This document shows positions 53,186-62,979 of a stretch of DNA of 64,000 bases, piece by piece (position 1 is the stretch's first letter; each line of letters starts with the position of its first letter). Under the pieces are notes generated by a model. That model made no database searches, had not been told where the DNA came from, and saw only the letters and a list, made by a program, of their open reading frames with translations. Both the position numbers and the translations under genes were made by a program. Origin of the DNA: CAIWHR01 sp963724975 (GTDB taxonomy: Bacteria; Pseudomonadota; Gammaproteobacteria; Burkholderiales; Casimicrobiaceae); assembly GCA_963724975.1 (NCBI GenBank), contig CAVRXB010000005.1, forward strand, positions 496,001-560,000. Reading direction: 5' to 3'.

Positions 53186-54564
53186 TCAGGCGAGCGGCTT
53201 CAGATGACCGAGCAGGGTCGGAATCAGCTCGGTCACCGTCGGGTGAATGTGCATCGCGCGCTCGATCGTCGTATACGGCGCGTTTGCATACATCACCTCG
53301 AGCAACGAATGGATCACCTCGTCGCCTTCGATGCCAAGCAGCGCAGCACCGAGAATGTGCTTCGTGTCGGCGTCGACCAGCACCTTCATGAAGCCTGCGG
53401 TCTCGCCGCGCTCCTTCGCGCGGCCGACGCGCGTCATCGGCATCTTCGCCGCAAGGATATTGCGGCCGCTTGCGCGTGCTTCGCGTTCGGTCATGCCGGC
53501 GCGCCCGAGTGGCGGATCGATGAACAGCGCGTAGGTGGGAATGCGGTCGGTCACGCGGCGCGATTCGCCGTCAAGGAGGTTGGCGGCGACGATCTCGTAG
53601 TCGTTGTACGCGGTATGGGTAAAAGCACCGCGGCCGTTGACGTCGCCCAGCGCGAATATCCCGTCGACGTTGGTGCGCAGCGCATCGTCGACGACGATGT
53701 AGCCGCGCTTGTCGAGTGCGATGCCGGCGCGCTCGCAGCCAAGGTCGTCGGTGTTCGGCCGGCGGCCCGCGGCGAGCAGCAGATGCGTGCCGGATGATTT
53801 CGGGGCCCCCTCCTCGCATTCGACACCGACGGCGATGCGATCGCCGTCGCGCCGGACCGCAAGACATTTTGCATTGAGTCGAATGGCAATTCCCTCGGCT
53901 TCGAGAATGTCCTTGATCGCGGCACTGACTTCCGGATCCTCACGGCCGACCAGTCTCGGTTCCATCTCGACGACGGTCACGTCACTGCCGAAACGGCGGT
54001 ACATCTGCGCGAATTCGAGCCCGATGTAGCTGCCGCCGACGACCACGAGATGATTCGGCAGCGTATCGACGTCCATCATCGATACGTTGTCGAGATAGGG
54101 AACCTGATCGATGCCGGTGATAGGCGGGACATTGGCGCGTCCCCCGGTGTTGACGAAAATCTGCGGCGCTTCGAGCAGAGCGTCTCCGGCCCGCACGGTA
54201 CGGGCGATTCGAATCGCGCGTGCGCCTCGATCAGCGTAACGCCGGGCGTAGCCCTCAGCCACGACGCGACACCATGGTTCGACTGGTGAACCACGCCATC
54301 CTTGCGCGCCTTTACCGCGCGCATGTCGACTTCAACGCCCGGCGGTACGATCACGCCCCATCCACCGGCGGTGCGGGCCACATGCGCAGCGCGTGCGCTT
54401 GCAATCAGTGTCTTGGTTGGAATGCAGCCATTGTTGACGCAGGTCCCGCCGATTCGCTTGCGCTCGATGATCGCGGTCTTGCGGCCGGCCTTGGCGAGGC
54501 GCACGGCGAGCGCGGGGCCCGCCTGGCCGGTGCCGATGACAATGGCGTCGTAGCGCTCGCTCAT
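53186..54564 (-). CDS. FAD-dependent pyridine nucleotide-disulfide oxidoreductase, mercuric reductase/Lpd-like (frameshifted)
   Basis: A class I flavin disulfide reductase of about 459 residues. The FAD-binding AIVIGTGQAGPALA is followed by the redox pair GGTCVNNGCIPTKT. The NAD(P)-binding segment is VVVGGSYIGLEFAQMYRRFG, the second FAD motif is VDGIFALGDVNG, and the C-terminal base is HPTVTE. The frame changes near 54204, where FESP in the first frame joins RTVRAGDALLEAP in the next if one base is corrected. No HMA domain or mer operon is present, so mercury reduction is not supported; it may be a soluble NAD(P)H reductase of another disulfide. It lies 61 bases after rep. Confidence 0.83.
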
Positions 54565-54625
54565 GCTTTACCTCCTTACCCTGGCAGGGCGATAGCTTAC
54601 GCTTCCGATTGCCTGCAACGCGCTG

Positions 54626-56631
54626 TCAGCGCGCGAGCATCGCCTTGAGTTTTTTGAGCCGTTCGCTGCCGTCCGCTTTCTGGCGCGCCGCGTCGTCAGC
54701 CGACATCGGAGCGCCAGACCAGCGCAGATCATCCTGCGCAAGCTCGGCTAAGAAACGCGACGGTTGACATTCGCGAGCCTCGCCTGCGCGTTTGCGCCTG
54801 CGGCAGAACGACAGATGAAGGCTTCGCTGCGCGCGCGTCATGCCGACGTAGAAAAGACGTCGTTCCTCGTCGACGTTGCCGTTTGCGATCGACTCGCGAT
54901 GCGGCAGGAGGCCTTCCTCGAGCCCGACCAGGAACACGTGCGGAAATTCGAGGCCTTTTGCGGCGTGCAACGTCGACAAGCGGACGGTGTCGGTCTCGCG
55001 GCCCTCCTGCCCGTCCAGCATCGTGATGAGCGCGATCATCTGCGTAAGCTCGAGCATGTTCCTGCCGTCCTGCTCGCCCTTCTTCGCCAGCCAGTCTAGA
55101 AAGTCGCGCACGCTGCGCCAGCGAGCTTCCGCCTGCTTGCGCTCACCAGTTGCCGAAAAGATAGTCCTCGTAGCCGATGTCGACGATGAGCTCGTCGAGG
55201 AGCCTTCCCGCGGGCTCGCGTTCGGCCCGATATCGCAGGTTATTGATCAGCGTGCAAAAGGCTATCGAGTCCCTCGCGCTGGCGCGCGGGAATCGGTGCC
55301 GCCGTTTGCTCGGCGAATACGGCACCGAAGAGACTGGTGTTTGCCGCCGATGCGACTGTCCCCAGCCGGTCGAGCGTCGTTGCGCCAATGCCGCGCTTCG
55401 GCGTCGTCAGCGCACGGATGAACGCCGGGTCGTCGTCGTCGTTGGCGATGACGCGAAGATAGGCGACCAGGTCCTTGATCTCGGTGCGCTCGAAGTACGA
55501 TTGCCCGCCGGAGATTTCGTAGGGCGCGTTTTGTGCCCGCAGCTGTTGCTCGAAGAGTTTTGCCTGATGGTTGCCGCGATAGAGGATCGCGTAATCGGCG
55601 AACTTGCCGCGATGCTCGAAACGGTGTGCAAGCAGGCGGCGCACGACGCCTTCGGCCTCGGCTTCGTCATCCTCTTCCGGCGTCACGCGGATCGCATCGC
55701 CGTGACCGTGCTCGCTCCACAGTTTCTTGGCGTGGAGCTTCGGATTGTTCGCGATCAGCGCATTGGCCGAGCGAAGTATTCGCGTCGTGGATCGATAATT
55801 CTGCTCGAGCTTGATCACCTTCAGCGCGGGGTAGTCGACCGGCAGCTGGGCGAGATTGTCGACCGACGCACCTCGCCATCCGTAGATCGCCTGGTCGTCG
55901 TCGCCGACGGCGGTGAACGACGCCTGCTCGCCGGTGAGGAGCCGCAGCAGCCGGTATTGCGCGGGGTTGGTGTCCTGGTATTCATCGATCAGCAGATGAT
56001 CGCAGCGTTCTCTCCACTTCGCGGCGACCTCGTCGTTGGAGGCGAGGAGCGCGATGGGCAACGCGATCAGGTCGTCGAAATCGACAGCCTGCCAGGCGCG
56101 CAAGGTTTCGTCGTAGCGATTGAACGCCGCGGCCGCAACGGCCTCATCGTCGTTCTTCGCAGCCTTTCCTGCAGCGGCTGGTCCGACGAGCGCGTTTTTC
56201 CATCGGCTGATCGACCATTGCGCCGCGCGCGCCCGTCCCCGATCGGTCGTGCCTATCAGTTCGGCGACGATCGGCTCGATGTCGTCGGGGCCCAGTATCG
56301 AGAATCCGGGCTTCAGTCCGATCGCTTTTGCATCGTGACGCAGAATTTTCGCCCCAAGCGAATGGAACGTCGATATCGCGAGGTCGGCCGCCAGCGCGCC
56401 ACGACCCTGCGTCGTCAGCAGTGACGCAACGCGCTCGCGCATCTCGCGTGCGGCCCGATTCGTGAACGTGATGGCTGCAATGCGCTTCGGGTCGTGACCG
56501 CGTTCGATCAAATGTCCGATCTTGGCGGCGATCACGCGCGTCTTGCCGCTGCCCGCCCCAGCCAGCACGAGCAGCGGGCCGTCGAGGTAGCGCACCGCTT
56601 CGCGCTGCGCAGGGTTCAGCGTAAAAGACAT
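54626..56631 (-). CDS. rep: ATP-dependent DNA helicase Rep (two frameshifts)
   Basis: A superfamily 1 helicase of about 668 residues, the Rep length. Motifs in order: Q-motif LNPAQREAV, Walker A AGAGSGKT, Ia TFTNRAAREMRERV, II DEYQDTN, III GDDDQAIYGWRGA, IV LEQNYRST, V TLHAAKGLEFPHVFLVGLEEG, VI EERRLFYVGMTRAQ. Frames change near 55260 and near 55157, flanking a segment reading FCTLINNLRYRAE and GYEDYLF. Both fall in conserved sequence, so error is more likely than loss. It unwinds DNA 3' to 5' and helps replication forks pass obstacles. PcrA/UvrD is less likely because of length and C-terminus. Confidence 0.88.
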
Positions 56632-56652
56632 CGGGAAAGGAGAGTGGAACTA

Positions 56653-56836
56653 CTGGCCTGTAACGGGGGAATCGATAGTGTCTGGCTTGCTCTTCGCGCC
56701 GATTACTTTGTTGCCGTTGCTCGTAAGGGGCTCGGCCATTGCTTCGCAACGGCGCCTCATTTGCCAACTGAGACTCGGCGCGAATAGCGACGCCATACCA
56801 CGTTCGTTCACTACCGCTTTCCCCGTTACAGGCCAC
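56653..56836. mobile_element. MITE-like foldback element with TA target duplication
   Basis: A 184-base element between rep and apaH. Its ends are inverted repeats: a perfect 15-bp core (TGGCCTGTAACGGGG, 56654-56668, against its complement at 56821-56835), extending imperfectly to about 28 bases. Internal arms also pair (TTCGCGCCGA with TCGGCGCGAA, GCCGTTGC with GCAACGGC), so nearly the whole element can fold. It is bounded by TA on both sides, as expected for insertion by an IS630/Tc1-type transposase. It carries no gene, and no other copy was found by eye in this window. Confidence 0.65.
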
Positions 56837-56894
56837 TAGCGCGCGGATGCTAAGATTCGCGACGATTCTAACATTCAAGTTGCAATAACCTCTG

Positions 56895-57723
56895 ATGAGT
56901 CTGTACGCAATCGGCGACATCCAGGGCTGCCACGCCGAGTTGTGTCAATTGCTGGAACTGATCGCCTTCTCGCCGCGCGAGGATCGATTGTGGATCGTCG
57001 GCGACATCGTGAACCGCGGACCGGACTCGCTCGCGGCGTTGCGTGAAGTGAAGTCGCTGGGCGACGCCGGAGTCACGGTTCTCGGCAACCACGACTTCCA
57101 CCTGCTGACGGTCGCGGCCGGACACACGAAGCTGCATCGAGCGGACACGCTGGCGCCGATTCTGAATGCGCCGGACCGCGACGAGCTGATCGGATGGCTG
57201 CGTCGGCGTCCGCTCGTCGTCGCCGAAGCCGATCGGCTTCTCGTGCACGCCGGACTGCTGCCGCAGTGGACGCCGGCGACTGCGCTGATGCTGTCGCGCG
57301 AAGTGGAGACGATGCTCGCGAGCGAGCAAGCCGATGCGTTTCTCGCGTCGCTCTATGGTGACGAGCCGCACGCGTGGCGCGACGATCTTCAAGGTTTCGA
57401 CCGGCTGCGCGTCATCGTCAATGCATGCGCAAGGCTGCGTTTCTGCACCGCGGATGGCACGATGGACTTGCAGGAGAAGCGCGGGCCCGAGTTCACGCCG
57501 CCAGGATTCCGTCCGTGGTTCGAGCACGAATCACGCGGCGTCGGCCGGCGTCACCATCGTTTGCGGCCATTGGTCGACGCTCGATTTGCGGTTGTATCCG
57601 AACGTGCTGATGCTCGATTCGGGTTGCCAGTGGGGCGGCACGCTGACGGCGATCAGGCTCGAGGATCGTCGCGTCTATCAGGTGCCGAGCCGCTCGCCGT
57701 TGCAACCAAAACCGTTCGGATAG
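56895..57723 (+). CDS. apaH: Symmetrical bis(5'-nucleosyl)-tetraphosphatase (frameshifted)
   Basis: A phosphoesterase of about 276 residues with the metal-site blocks YAIGDIQGCHAEL, VGDIVNRGPDS, LGNHDFHLL and LLVHAGLLPQW. The C-terminal VCGHWSTLDLRLYPNVLMLDSG is in a different frame after a missing base near 57535 (CGCGGCG for CGCGCGGCG). It hydrolyses Ap4A to two ADP in the cytoplasm and also decaps Np4-capped RNA. The last 71 bases overlap the end of the convergent plsC-type gene. Confidence 0.88.
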
Positions 57724-58462
57724 CTTCTTCGGCCGCGCGCGCGAGCTCGCGCCGGTGTCGGCTGCTTGCCGGCAGTACCGGAGCGAGATGCATTTCCGCG
57801 ACGAGTCTGGTCTCCGCCGTCACATTCCAGAAGGAGGCCATGAAGCTCGTATCGCCGGCGTAGGCCGGGGCGACACTTTGCGCACCGCTGGCGTCGCGAT
57901 AACGGATCGCGATCGGCTGCACGTGACCTTCGGCGTCGACGATCGGCTGCAGCAGCGAGCCCTTGAACGGCAGCATCGTCAGGCCGTCGGTCGCCGTGCC
58001 TTCGGGAAAGATCGCGACGACGTCACCGCCCCGCAGCGCGGCCGCCGTGTCGCGGTTGACGGAACCCGTGTGCCGCCGCCGCGCCCGCTCGACGAACACC
58101 GTGCCTACATTTTTCGACAGCCAGCCAACGACGGGCCAGCGGCGCAACTCGGCCTTCGCAACGAAACGCGCCGGCTGCAACGTGTTGAGCACGAAGATAT
58201 CGAGCCACGAGATGTGGTTGGCGACGATCAGCAAATTGCCCTTCAGCCCGCCCGCGGGAACGCCATGAAAGCGTGTTTCGATCCGCAGCATCCGCAGCAT
58301 CCGCACTGACCAGCGGCGAATGAGCTCACGCCGTCGCGGCAAGCCGATCCAGGGGAACACGACAAGCGTCGTGGCGACACCCTCGACAATATGAAGGCTC
58401 AGGCGCGCAGTGCGTGCGACGCGCACCGGCATCGAGGTCGGGCGGGCTGTTCGCAGCGCCAT
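57653..58462 (-). CDS. Lysophospholipid acyltransferase (1-acylglycerol-3-phosphate acyltransferase family)
   Basis: A 269-residue PlsC-family protein with a hydrophobic N-terminal segment (IVEGVATTLVVFPWIGL), the catalytic NHISWLD (HX4D) box, the acceptor-binding FPEGTATDG block and a PIAIRY motif. It transfers an acyl group to a lysophospholipid or a related acceptor at the inner membrane. The ATG directly abuts the stop codon of the PfkB-kinase gene, so the two are cotranscribed. Its 3' end overlaps apaH by 71 bases. Confidence 0.85.
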   Translation of the reverse strand: MALRTARPTSMPVRVARTARLSLHIVEGVATTLVVFPWIGLPRRRELIRRWSVRMLRMLRIETRFHGVPAGGLKGNLLIVANHISWLDIFVLNTLQPARFVAKAELRRWPVVGWLSKNVGTVFVERARRRHTGSVNRDTAAALRGGDVVAIFPEGTATDGLTMLPFKGSLLQPIVDAEGHVQPIAIRYRDASGAQSVAPAYAGDTSFMASFWNVTAETRLVAEMHLAPVLPASSRHRRELARAAEEAIRTVLVATASGSAPDRRDDPRA

Positions 58463-59407
58463 TCACCAGACGTATTCGTCGAACGCTTGATAATAGTGCG
58501 CGGCGGTCGCTTCGCGATCGACCGTGTGGTTCTGTCCGCCGCGGCTCGCGATTTTGTGCGCACCCAATAGTGCCGCGAGACGGCCCGTCTTGTCCCACGG
58601 CATGCCATGCGCGATGCCGTAAAGCAGGCCCGCGCGGTAGGCGTCGCCGCAGCCGGTCGGATCGACAAGCGCCGCGGGCTGGACCGCCGGAATCTCCAGC
58701 ACACGACCGCCGGTGCGAATGCGCGAACCCTCGCCGCCCAGGGTTTCGATGACGGCATCGACACGTCGGGCGAGCCCATCGAGCGACTCACCCGTGCGCT
58801 CCTCAAGCAGCCGGCCCTCGTAATCATTGATGGTGACAAACGTCGACGCGTCGATCATTTCGAGGAGCTCGGGTCCGGAGAAGAGCGGAAGACCCTGTCC
58901 GGGATCGAAGATGAAGGGAATGCTGGCGTTCGCGAACTGCTCGACATGCGAGCGCATGCCTTCGCGGCCGTCCGGCGCGACGATGCCAAGCTCGATGTCG
59001 GCGACATCGCCGACGTTATTCTCGTGCGACGAATTCATCGCCCCTGGATGAAACGCAGTGATCTGGTTGTCGTCGAGATCGGTGATGATGAACGCCTGCG
59101 CGGTGAAAGTGCCCGCCACCGTGCGCACGCCGTCCTGCGCGATGTGCAGCTTCGTCATCCGGTCGCGGTACGGCGCGCCGTCGTCGCCCAAGGTCGCCAT
59201 CACGACAGGGGTGCCCCCCAACCCTTGCAGGTTGTAGGCGATGTTGCCGGCGCAGCCGCCCCATTCGCGGCGCATTTCGCCGATCTGGAACGACACCGAC
59301 AGCAGATGAACCTGCTCCGGCAGGATGTGCCGGGCGAATCGGTCGCGAAACACCATGATGGTGTCGTAGGCGAGCGAGCCGCAGATCAACGTGCGCGGGC
59401 TGTCCAT
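58463..59407 (-). CDS. PfkB/ribokinase family carbohydrate (adenosine-type) kinase
   Basis: A 314-residue kinase with the N-terminal GGCAGNIAYNLQGLGG substrate motif and the C-terminal ATP/catalytic signature DPTGCGDAYRAGLLYG, whose aspartate is the base. The opening LICGSLAYDTIMVF and the DQITAFHPGA-like region (NQITAFHPGA) fit the adenosine-kinase-like PfkB branch, but the sugar or nucleoside substrate is not proven. It is cytoplasmic. It lies 71 bases downstream of algR and directly before the acyltransferase gene. Confidence 0.83.
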   Translation of the reverse strand: MDSPRTLICGSLAYDTIMVFRDRFARHILPEQVHLLSVSFQIGEMRREWGGCAGNIAYNLQGLGGTPVVMATLGDDGAPYRDRMTKLHIAQDGVRTVAGTFTAQAFIITDLDDNQITAFHPGAMNSSHENNVGDVADIELGIVAPDGREGMRSHVEQFANASIPFIFDPGQGLPLFSGPELLEMIDASTFVTINDYEGRLLEERTGESLDGLARRVDAVIETLGGEGSRIRTGGRVLEIPAVQPAALVDPTGCGDAYRAGLLYGIAHGMPWDKTGRLAALLGAHKIASRGGQNHTVDREATAAHYYQAFDEYVW

Positions 59408-59478
59408 GACACGTCGTGGGACGTCCGTAGTATGGAAACGCGCCGCAGTGTAACCCAGCGGCGCCGGCGTGCGCCGCC

Positions 59479-60246
59479 CTACTGGTTTTCGCGGCCGATC
59501 TCTCGCACCACGTACTGTTGCCGCCGCGAGACGGGGAGCGTCTCGGAGACGCCGTTCAGCACGACTTCCCAGTGCGCGTCGCCTTCATCGCCCACGCAGC
59601 GCTCGAAGCCGCGGATCGCGTCGCGCGCGACGAGGCAGTTGCGGTGCACGCGGATGAAGCGCGGGCCGAATTCCTCCTCCAGCTTGGTGAGCGACTCCTC
59701 GAGCAGGTACTCGCGCTGCTCGGTGCGGATCGTGATGTACTTGAGCTCGGCCTTGAGGTAGATGATCTCGTCGATCGGCACCAGCACGACGCGCGAGCGT
59801 TCGGTCACCGACAGGAATCGCCGGGACGAAGCCGACAGCTCGTCGAGCTTGGCCGCAGTGAGCGGCTTCAATCGCGGGACCTTCTGCAGCGCAGCGAGCA
59901 ACCGCTGCATCCGTACCGGCTTCATCAGGTAATCGATCGCGTTGACGTCGAATGCCTGCACCGCATGCTCGTGAAATGCGGTTGTAAAAATCACGACCGG
60001 CGGCTGCTGCAGCTTCAGCAGATGGCGGGCCAGCTCGAGGCCGTCCATCGCGGGCATGTGGATGTCGGTCAGCACGAGGTCGGAGTTCACGGCATGGAGG
60101 ATGTCCATCGCTTCCCGGCCATTGGCCGCCTCGCCCACGATCGCGAGCGGCATCGCGCCGGCGCAGTCGTCGAGCAGCTCGCGGAGCCGACGCCGTGACG
60201 GCGCCTCGTCGTCGACGATCAGCACGCGTAGCGGCGCCTCAGCCAT
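59479..60246 (-). CDS. algR: LytTR family response regulator (AlgR-like)
   Basis: A 255-residue regulator from the ATG at 60246 (MAEAPLRVLIVDDEAPSRRR). The receiver domain has its phosphoacceptor Asp in LVLTDIHMPAMDG (about residue 60) and Lys in DYLMKPV. The LytTR DNA-binding domain occupies about residues 150-250 (IDEIIYLKAELKYITI, FIRVHRNCLVARDAI). It overlaps the kinase gene by eight bases. With argH next door this is the conserved argH-algZ-algR neighbourhood; in Pseudomonas AlgR controls alginate and type IV pili. Targets here are unknown. Confidence 0.88.
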   Translation of the reverse strand: MAEAPLRVLIVDDEAPSRRRLRELLDDCAGAMPLAIVGEAANGREAMDILHAVNSDLVLTDIHMPAMDGLELARHLLKLQQPPVVIFTTAFHEHAVQAFDVNAIDYLMKPVRMQRLLAALQKVPRLKPLTAAKLDELSASSRRFLSVTERSRVVLVPIDEIIYLKAELKYITIRTEQREYLLEESLTKLEEEFGPRFIRVHRNCLVARDAIRGFERCVGDEGDAHWEVVLNGVSETLPVSRRQQYVVREIGRENQ

Positions 60247-61378
60247 GGGACACCTCGCCCTTTGCGGCAATGAATCCGGCTGGCCGTTCATCCGCCTTCG
60301 CCGGCGGCTTGTCCTTTCCGTTGCCGGCCGCGGGCTTGGGCGTCGGGACCGGTATCACCGTGGAGTTGGACGGCCGATACGGCATCCGCAGATGAACTTC
60401 GTAGGTGTTTCCGACGACCTTCGACTGGAGACTTCCCTCCGCGTCGAAGTGAAGCGCGAGGCGCTCGCGCACGTTCGCGATCGCCATCTTGTTTCCGCCG
60501 TGGTGGCGGCCGCCGTTGGGTTGATAGGGATTGCGCAGGATCGCGTGCACATCGCCGCTCTTGAAAAAGATGTTGATCGAGACGACGCCTGGATTGCTCG
60601 ACGGCTCGATGCCGTGATAGACGGCGTTCTCGAGCAGCGGCTGCAGCACGAGCGGCGGCACGAGCGCGTCGCCCGGCATGCTGTTGAGATGCCACTCGAC
60701 CTGCAAGCGATCACCGAGGCGCAGCTTTTCGAGCGCGAGGTATTGACGGCAGAGCTCGACTTCGTTCGTGAGCGGGGCGAGGTCGCGGTTGTCTCGCATC
60801 AGCACGCGAAAGAGATCGGCCATGTCTTCGAGCGCGCCTTCGGCCTGGCGCGGATCCTTGCGCACGAGCGAGAGCACGGCGGTGATGCTGTTGAACAGGA
60901 AATGCGGCCGGATGCGGGCTTGCAGCGCCTGCAGCCGCGCCTCCGTGATGGCGGGCGATAACGCCTTCGCGCGAAGCTGGAAGTAAAAGAGCAGCGCGCC
61001 GCACATCAGGAGTCCCAAGATGAGATCGCGCAGAAGGTCGCCGCCGGGAACGATGTGCGTCGCGTCGATCAGCATATTGACGGCGACGCCGCAGACGACA
61101 GTGATCGCCGCGACCAGCCAGGCGCCCGTCGTGTAGGGCTGCCGCGCGAGCCACGGCCACAGTCCGTAGAGCACCGCGAGCTGCAGCATCAGCTGAGGCT
61201 CGAGCACCGAAATATTGTCGAGCGCCTTTGCCGCCCACAACTCGGGCCGCGGCGCCGCCACGATTGCGGCGACCAGCCCGGCGCCGTTGACGATCACGAG
61301 GATGCGCAGGATGGTGCCCAGATTGCGAAAATCCGGGAGCGCGGGGAGGCCCGAGTTTTGTCTTATAATCGGCCGCAT
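60239..61378 (-). CDS. algZ: LytS/AlgZ-type sensor histidine kinase
   Basis: A 379-residue inner-membrane kinase from the ATG at 61378 (MRPIIRQNSGLP). Four hydrophobic segments lie between residues 20 and 140. They are followed by the His_kinase domain with phosphoacceptor in RPHFLFNSITAVLSLVRKDP and an ATP-binding domain with LQPLLENAVYHGIEP and MAIANVRERLALHF. The tail is Pro/Lys-rich. It signals to the LytTR regulator encoded in overlap downstream. FimS is the Pseudomonas counterpart. It is divergent from argH across 176 bases. Confidence 0.87.
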   Translation of the reverse strand: MRPIIRQNSGLPALPDFRNLGTILRILVIVNGAGLVAAIVAAPRPELWAAKALDNISVLEPQLMLQLAVLYGLWPWLARQPYTTGAWLVAAITVVCGVAVNMLIDATHIVPGGDLLRDLILGLLMCGALLFYFQLRAKALSPAITEARLQALQARIRPHFLFNSITAVLSLVRKDPRQAEGALEDMADLFRVLMRDNRDLAPLTNEVELCRQYLALEKLRLGDRLQVEWHLNSMPGDALVPPLVLQPLLENAVYHGIEPSSNPGVVSINIFFKSGDVHAILRNPYQPNGGRHHGGNKMAIANVRERLALHFDAEGSLQSKVVGNTYEVHLRMPYRPSNSTVIPVPTPKPAAGNGKDKPPAKADERPAGFIAAKGEVSHG

Positions 61379-61554
61379 ATACGGAAGCTTGATGCAAGCT
61401 TCGTGCCGGCTGCACGGCAATTCGATACAAATTTGGCTTATTGTCGGCACGCGCGACAGGCGAGGCAAGAAAACAACGCTTTTCCGCCACAGCCGACCGT
61501 CGCATCCGTGTCCTTTTTTTCCCCAGGGAACCCGCCCCGGAAGCATCGAACGCC

Positions 61555-62979
61555 ATGGCCTCGCCCAAGCCCCCGCCCGACCCCGCCGCCGGTGGCTGGT
61601 CGGGCCGGTTCTCCGAGCCGGTTGCGGAGCGCGTCAAGCGCTATACGGCGTCGGTCGATTTCGATCGGCGGCTCGCGGCCGTCGATATCGCAGGCTCGCT
61701 TGCACACGCGCGAATGCTGTCGGCAATCGGCGCTCTCTCTGCGGGAGACCTCGCGGCGATCGAACGCGGAATGGAAGTGATCCGTGGCGAAATCGAGCGC
61801 GGCGAGTTCACGTGGTCCCGCGACTTTGAAGACGTACACCTCAACATCGAGCACCGGCTGACGGCGCTCGTGGGAGAGGCCGGCAAGCGCCTGCACACGG
61901 CGCGCTCGCGCAACGACCAGGTCGCGACCGACTTACGCCTCTGGCTTCGCGGTGCCATTGACGTCCTGGCGGACCATCTTGCCGGGCTGCGGCAGGCGAT
62001 CCTCGACCTCGCCGAGGCCCATGCCGACACGATCATGCCGGGATTTACGCACCTTCAGGTCGCGCAACCTGTCACTTTTGGTCACCATTTGCTCGCCTAC
62101 GACGCGATGCTGGCCCGCGACATGGAGCGTTTCGCCGACTGCCGCCGCCGCGTCAACCGGCTGCCGCTCGGTGCCGCCGCGCTGGCGGGAACGAGCTACG
62201 GCATCGACCGCCAACAGGTCGCCCATGAACTGGGGTTCGACGGCGTCTGTCCCAATTCGCTCGATGCGGTGTCCGACCGCGATTTCGCGATCGAATTTGC
62301 CTCCGCCGCGACGTTCGTCATGCTGCATCTGTCGCGCTTTGCGGAGGAACTCGTGTTGTGGGTGAACCCGCAATTTGCGTTCGTGCGGCTCGCCGATCGT
62401 TTCTGCACCGGCAGCTCGATCATGCCGCAAAAGAGGAACCCCGATGTCCCCGAGCTCGTGCGCGGAAAATCGGGGCGCGTCGTCGGCAGCCTGATGGCTT
62501 TGATCACGCTGATGAAGGGCCAGCCGCTTGCCTACAACAAGGACAACCAGGAAGACAAGGAGCCGCTCTTCGACACGGTCGACACGCTCGCCGACACGCT
62601 CGCGATAATGGCCGATCTCGTGGCGACGGGAATCGAGGTCGACCGCGAACGGATGCGCGCTGCGGCAGGCGAAGGATTTGCGACGGCCACCGATCTTGCG
62701 GATTATCTGGTGCGCAAAGGCATGCCGTTCCGCGACGCTCATGAAGCAGTTGCGCGCGCCGTTCGCCATGCGGAAGCGAAACGTGTCGACCTCGCCGCGC
62801 TGCCCCTCGCCGAGCTGCAGAGCTTCGCCAATTCGATCGCCAAAGATGTCTTCGACGTGCTGACGCTCGAAGGCTCGGTCGCAAGCCGCGATCACGCCGG
62901 AGGCACCGCCCCGCGGCAGGTGCGCGCGGCGATTGCCGCGTCGCGCGCGTCGCTTGCCGCCCGCGATAAAGGTCGATGA
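61555..62979 (+). CDS. argH: Argininosuccinate lyase
   Basis: A 474-residue intact enzyme from the ATG at 61555 (MASPKPPPDPAAGGWSGRF). Visible are SRNDQVATDLRLWLR, HLQVAQPVTFGHHLLAYD and the family signature GSSIMPQKRNPDVPEL with the catalytic loop serine. It splits argininosuccinate to arginine and fumarate, the last step of arginine synthesis. The stop overlaps the next gene by four bases. Confidence 0.96.
   Translation: MASPKPPPDPAAGGWSGRFSEPVAERVKRYTASVDFDRRLAAVDIAGSLAHARMLSAIGALSAGDLAAIERGMEVIRGEIERGEFTWSRDFEDVHLNIEHRLTALVGEAGKRLHTARSRNDQVATDLRLWLRGAIDVLADHLAGLRQAILDLAEAHADTIMPGFTHLQVAQPVTFGHHLLAYDAMLARDMERFADCRRRVNRLPLGAAALAGTSYGIDRQQVAHELGFDGVCPNSLDAVSDRDFAIEFASAATFVMLHLSRFAEELVLWVNPQFAFVRLADRFCTGSSIMPQKRNPDVPELVRGKSGRVVGSLMALITLMKGQPLAYNKDNQEDKEPLFDTVDTLADTLAIMADLVATGIEVDRERMRAAAGEGFATATDLADYLVRKGMPFRDAHEAVARAVRHAEAKRVDLAALPLAELQSFANSIAKDVFDVLTLEGSVASRDHAGGTAPRQVRAAIAASRASLAARDKGR

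Noticed and set aside
53186..54564. Mercuric reductase (merA) and a mercury resistance locus
   Set aside because: The disulfide reductase core is present, but there is no N-terminal HMA domain, no merR/merT/merP neighbours and no vicinal cysteine pair visible at the C-terminus.
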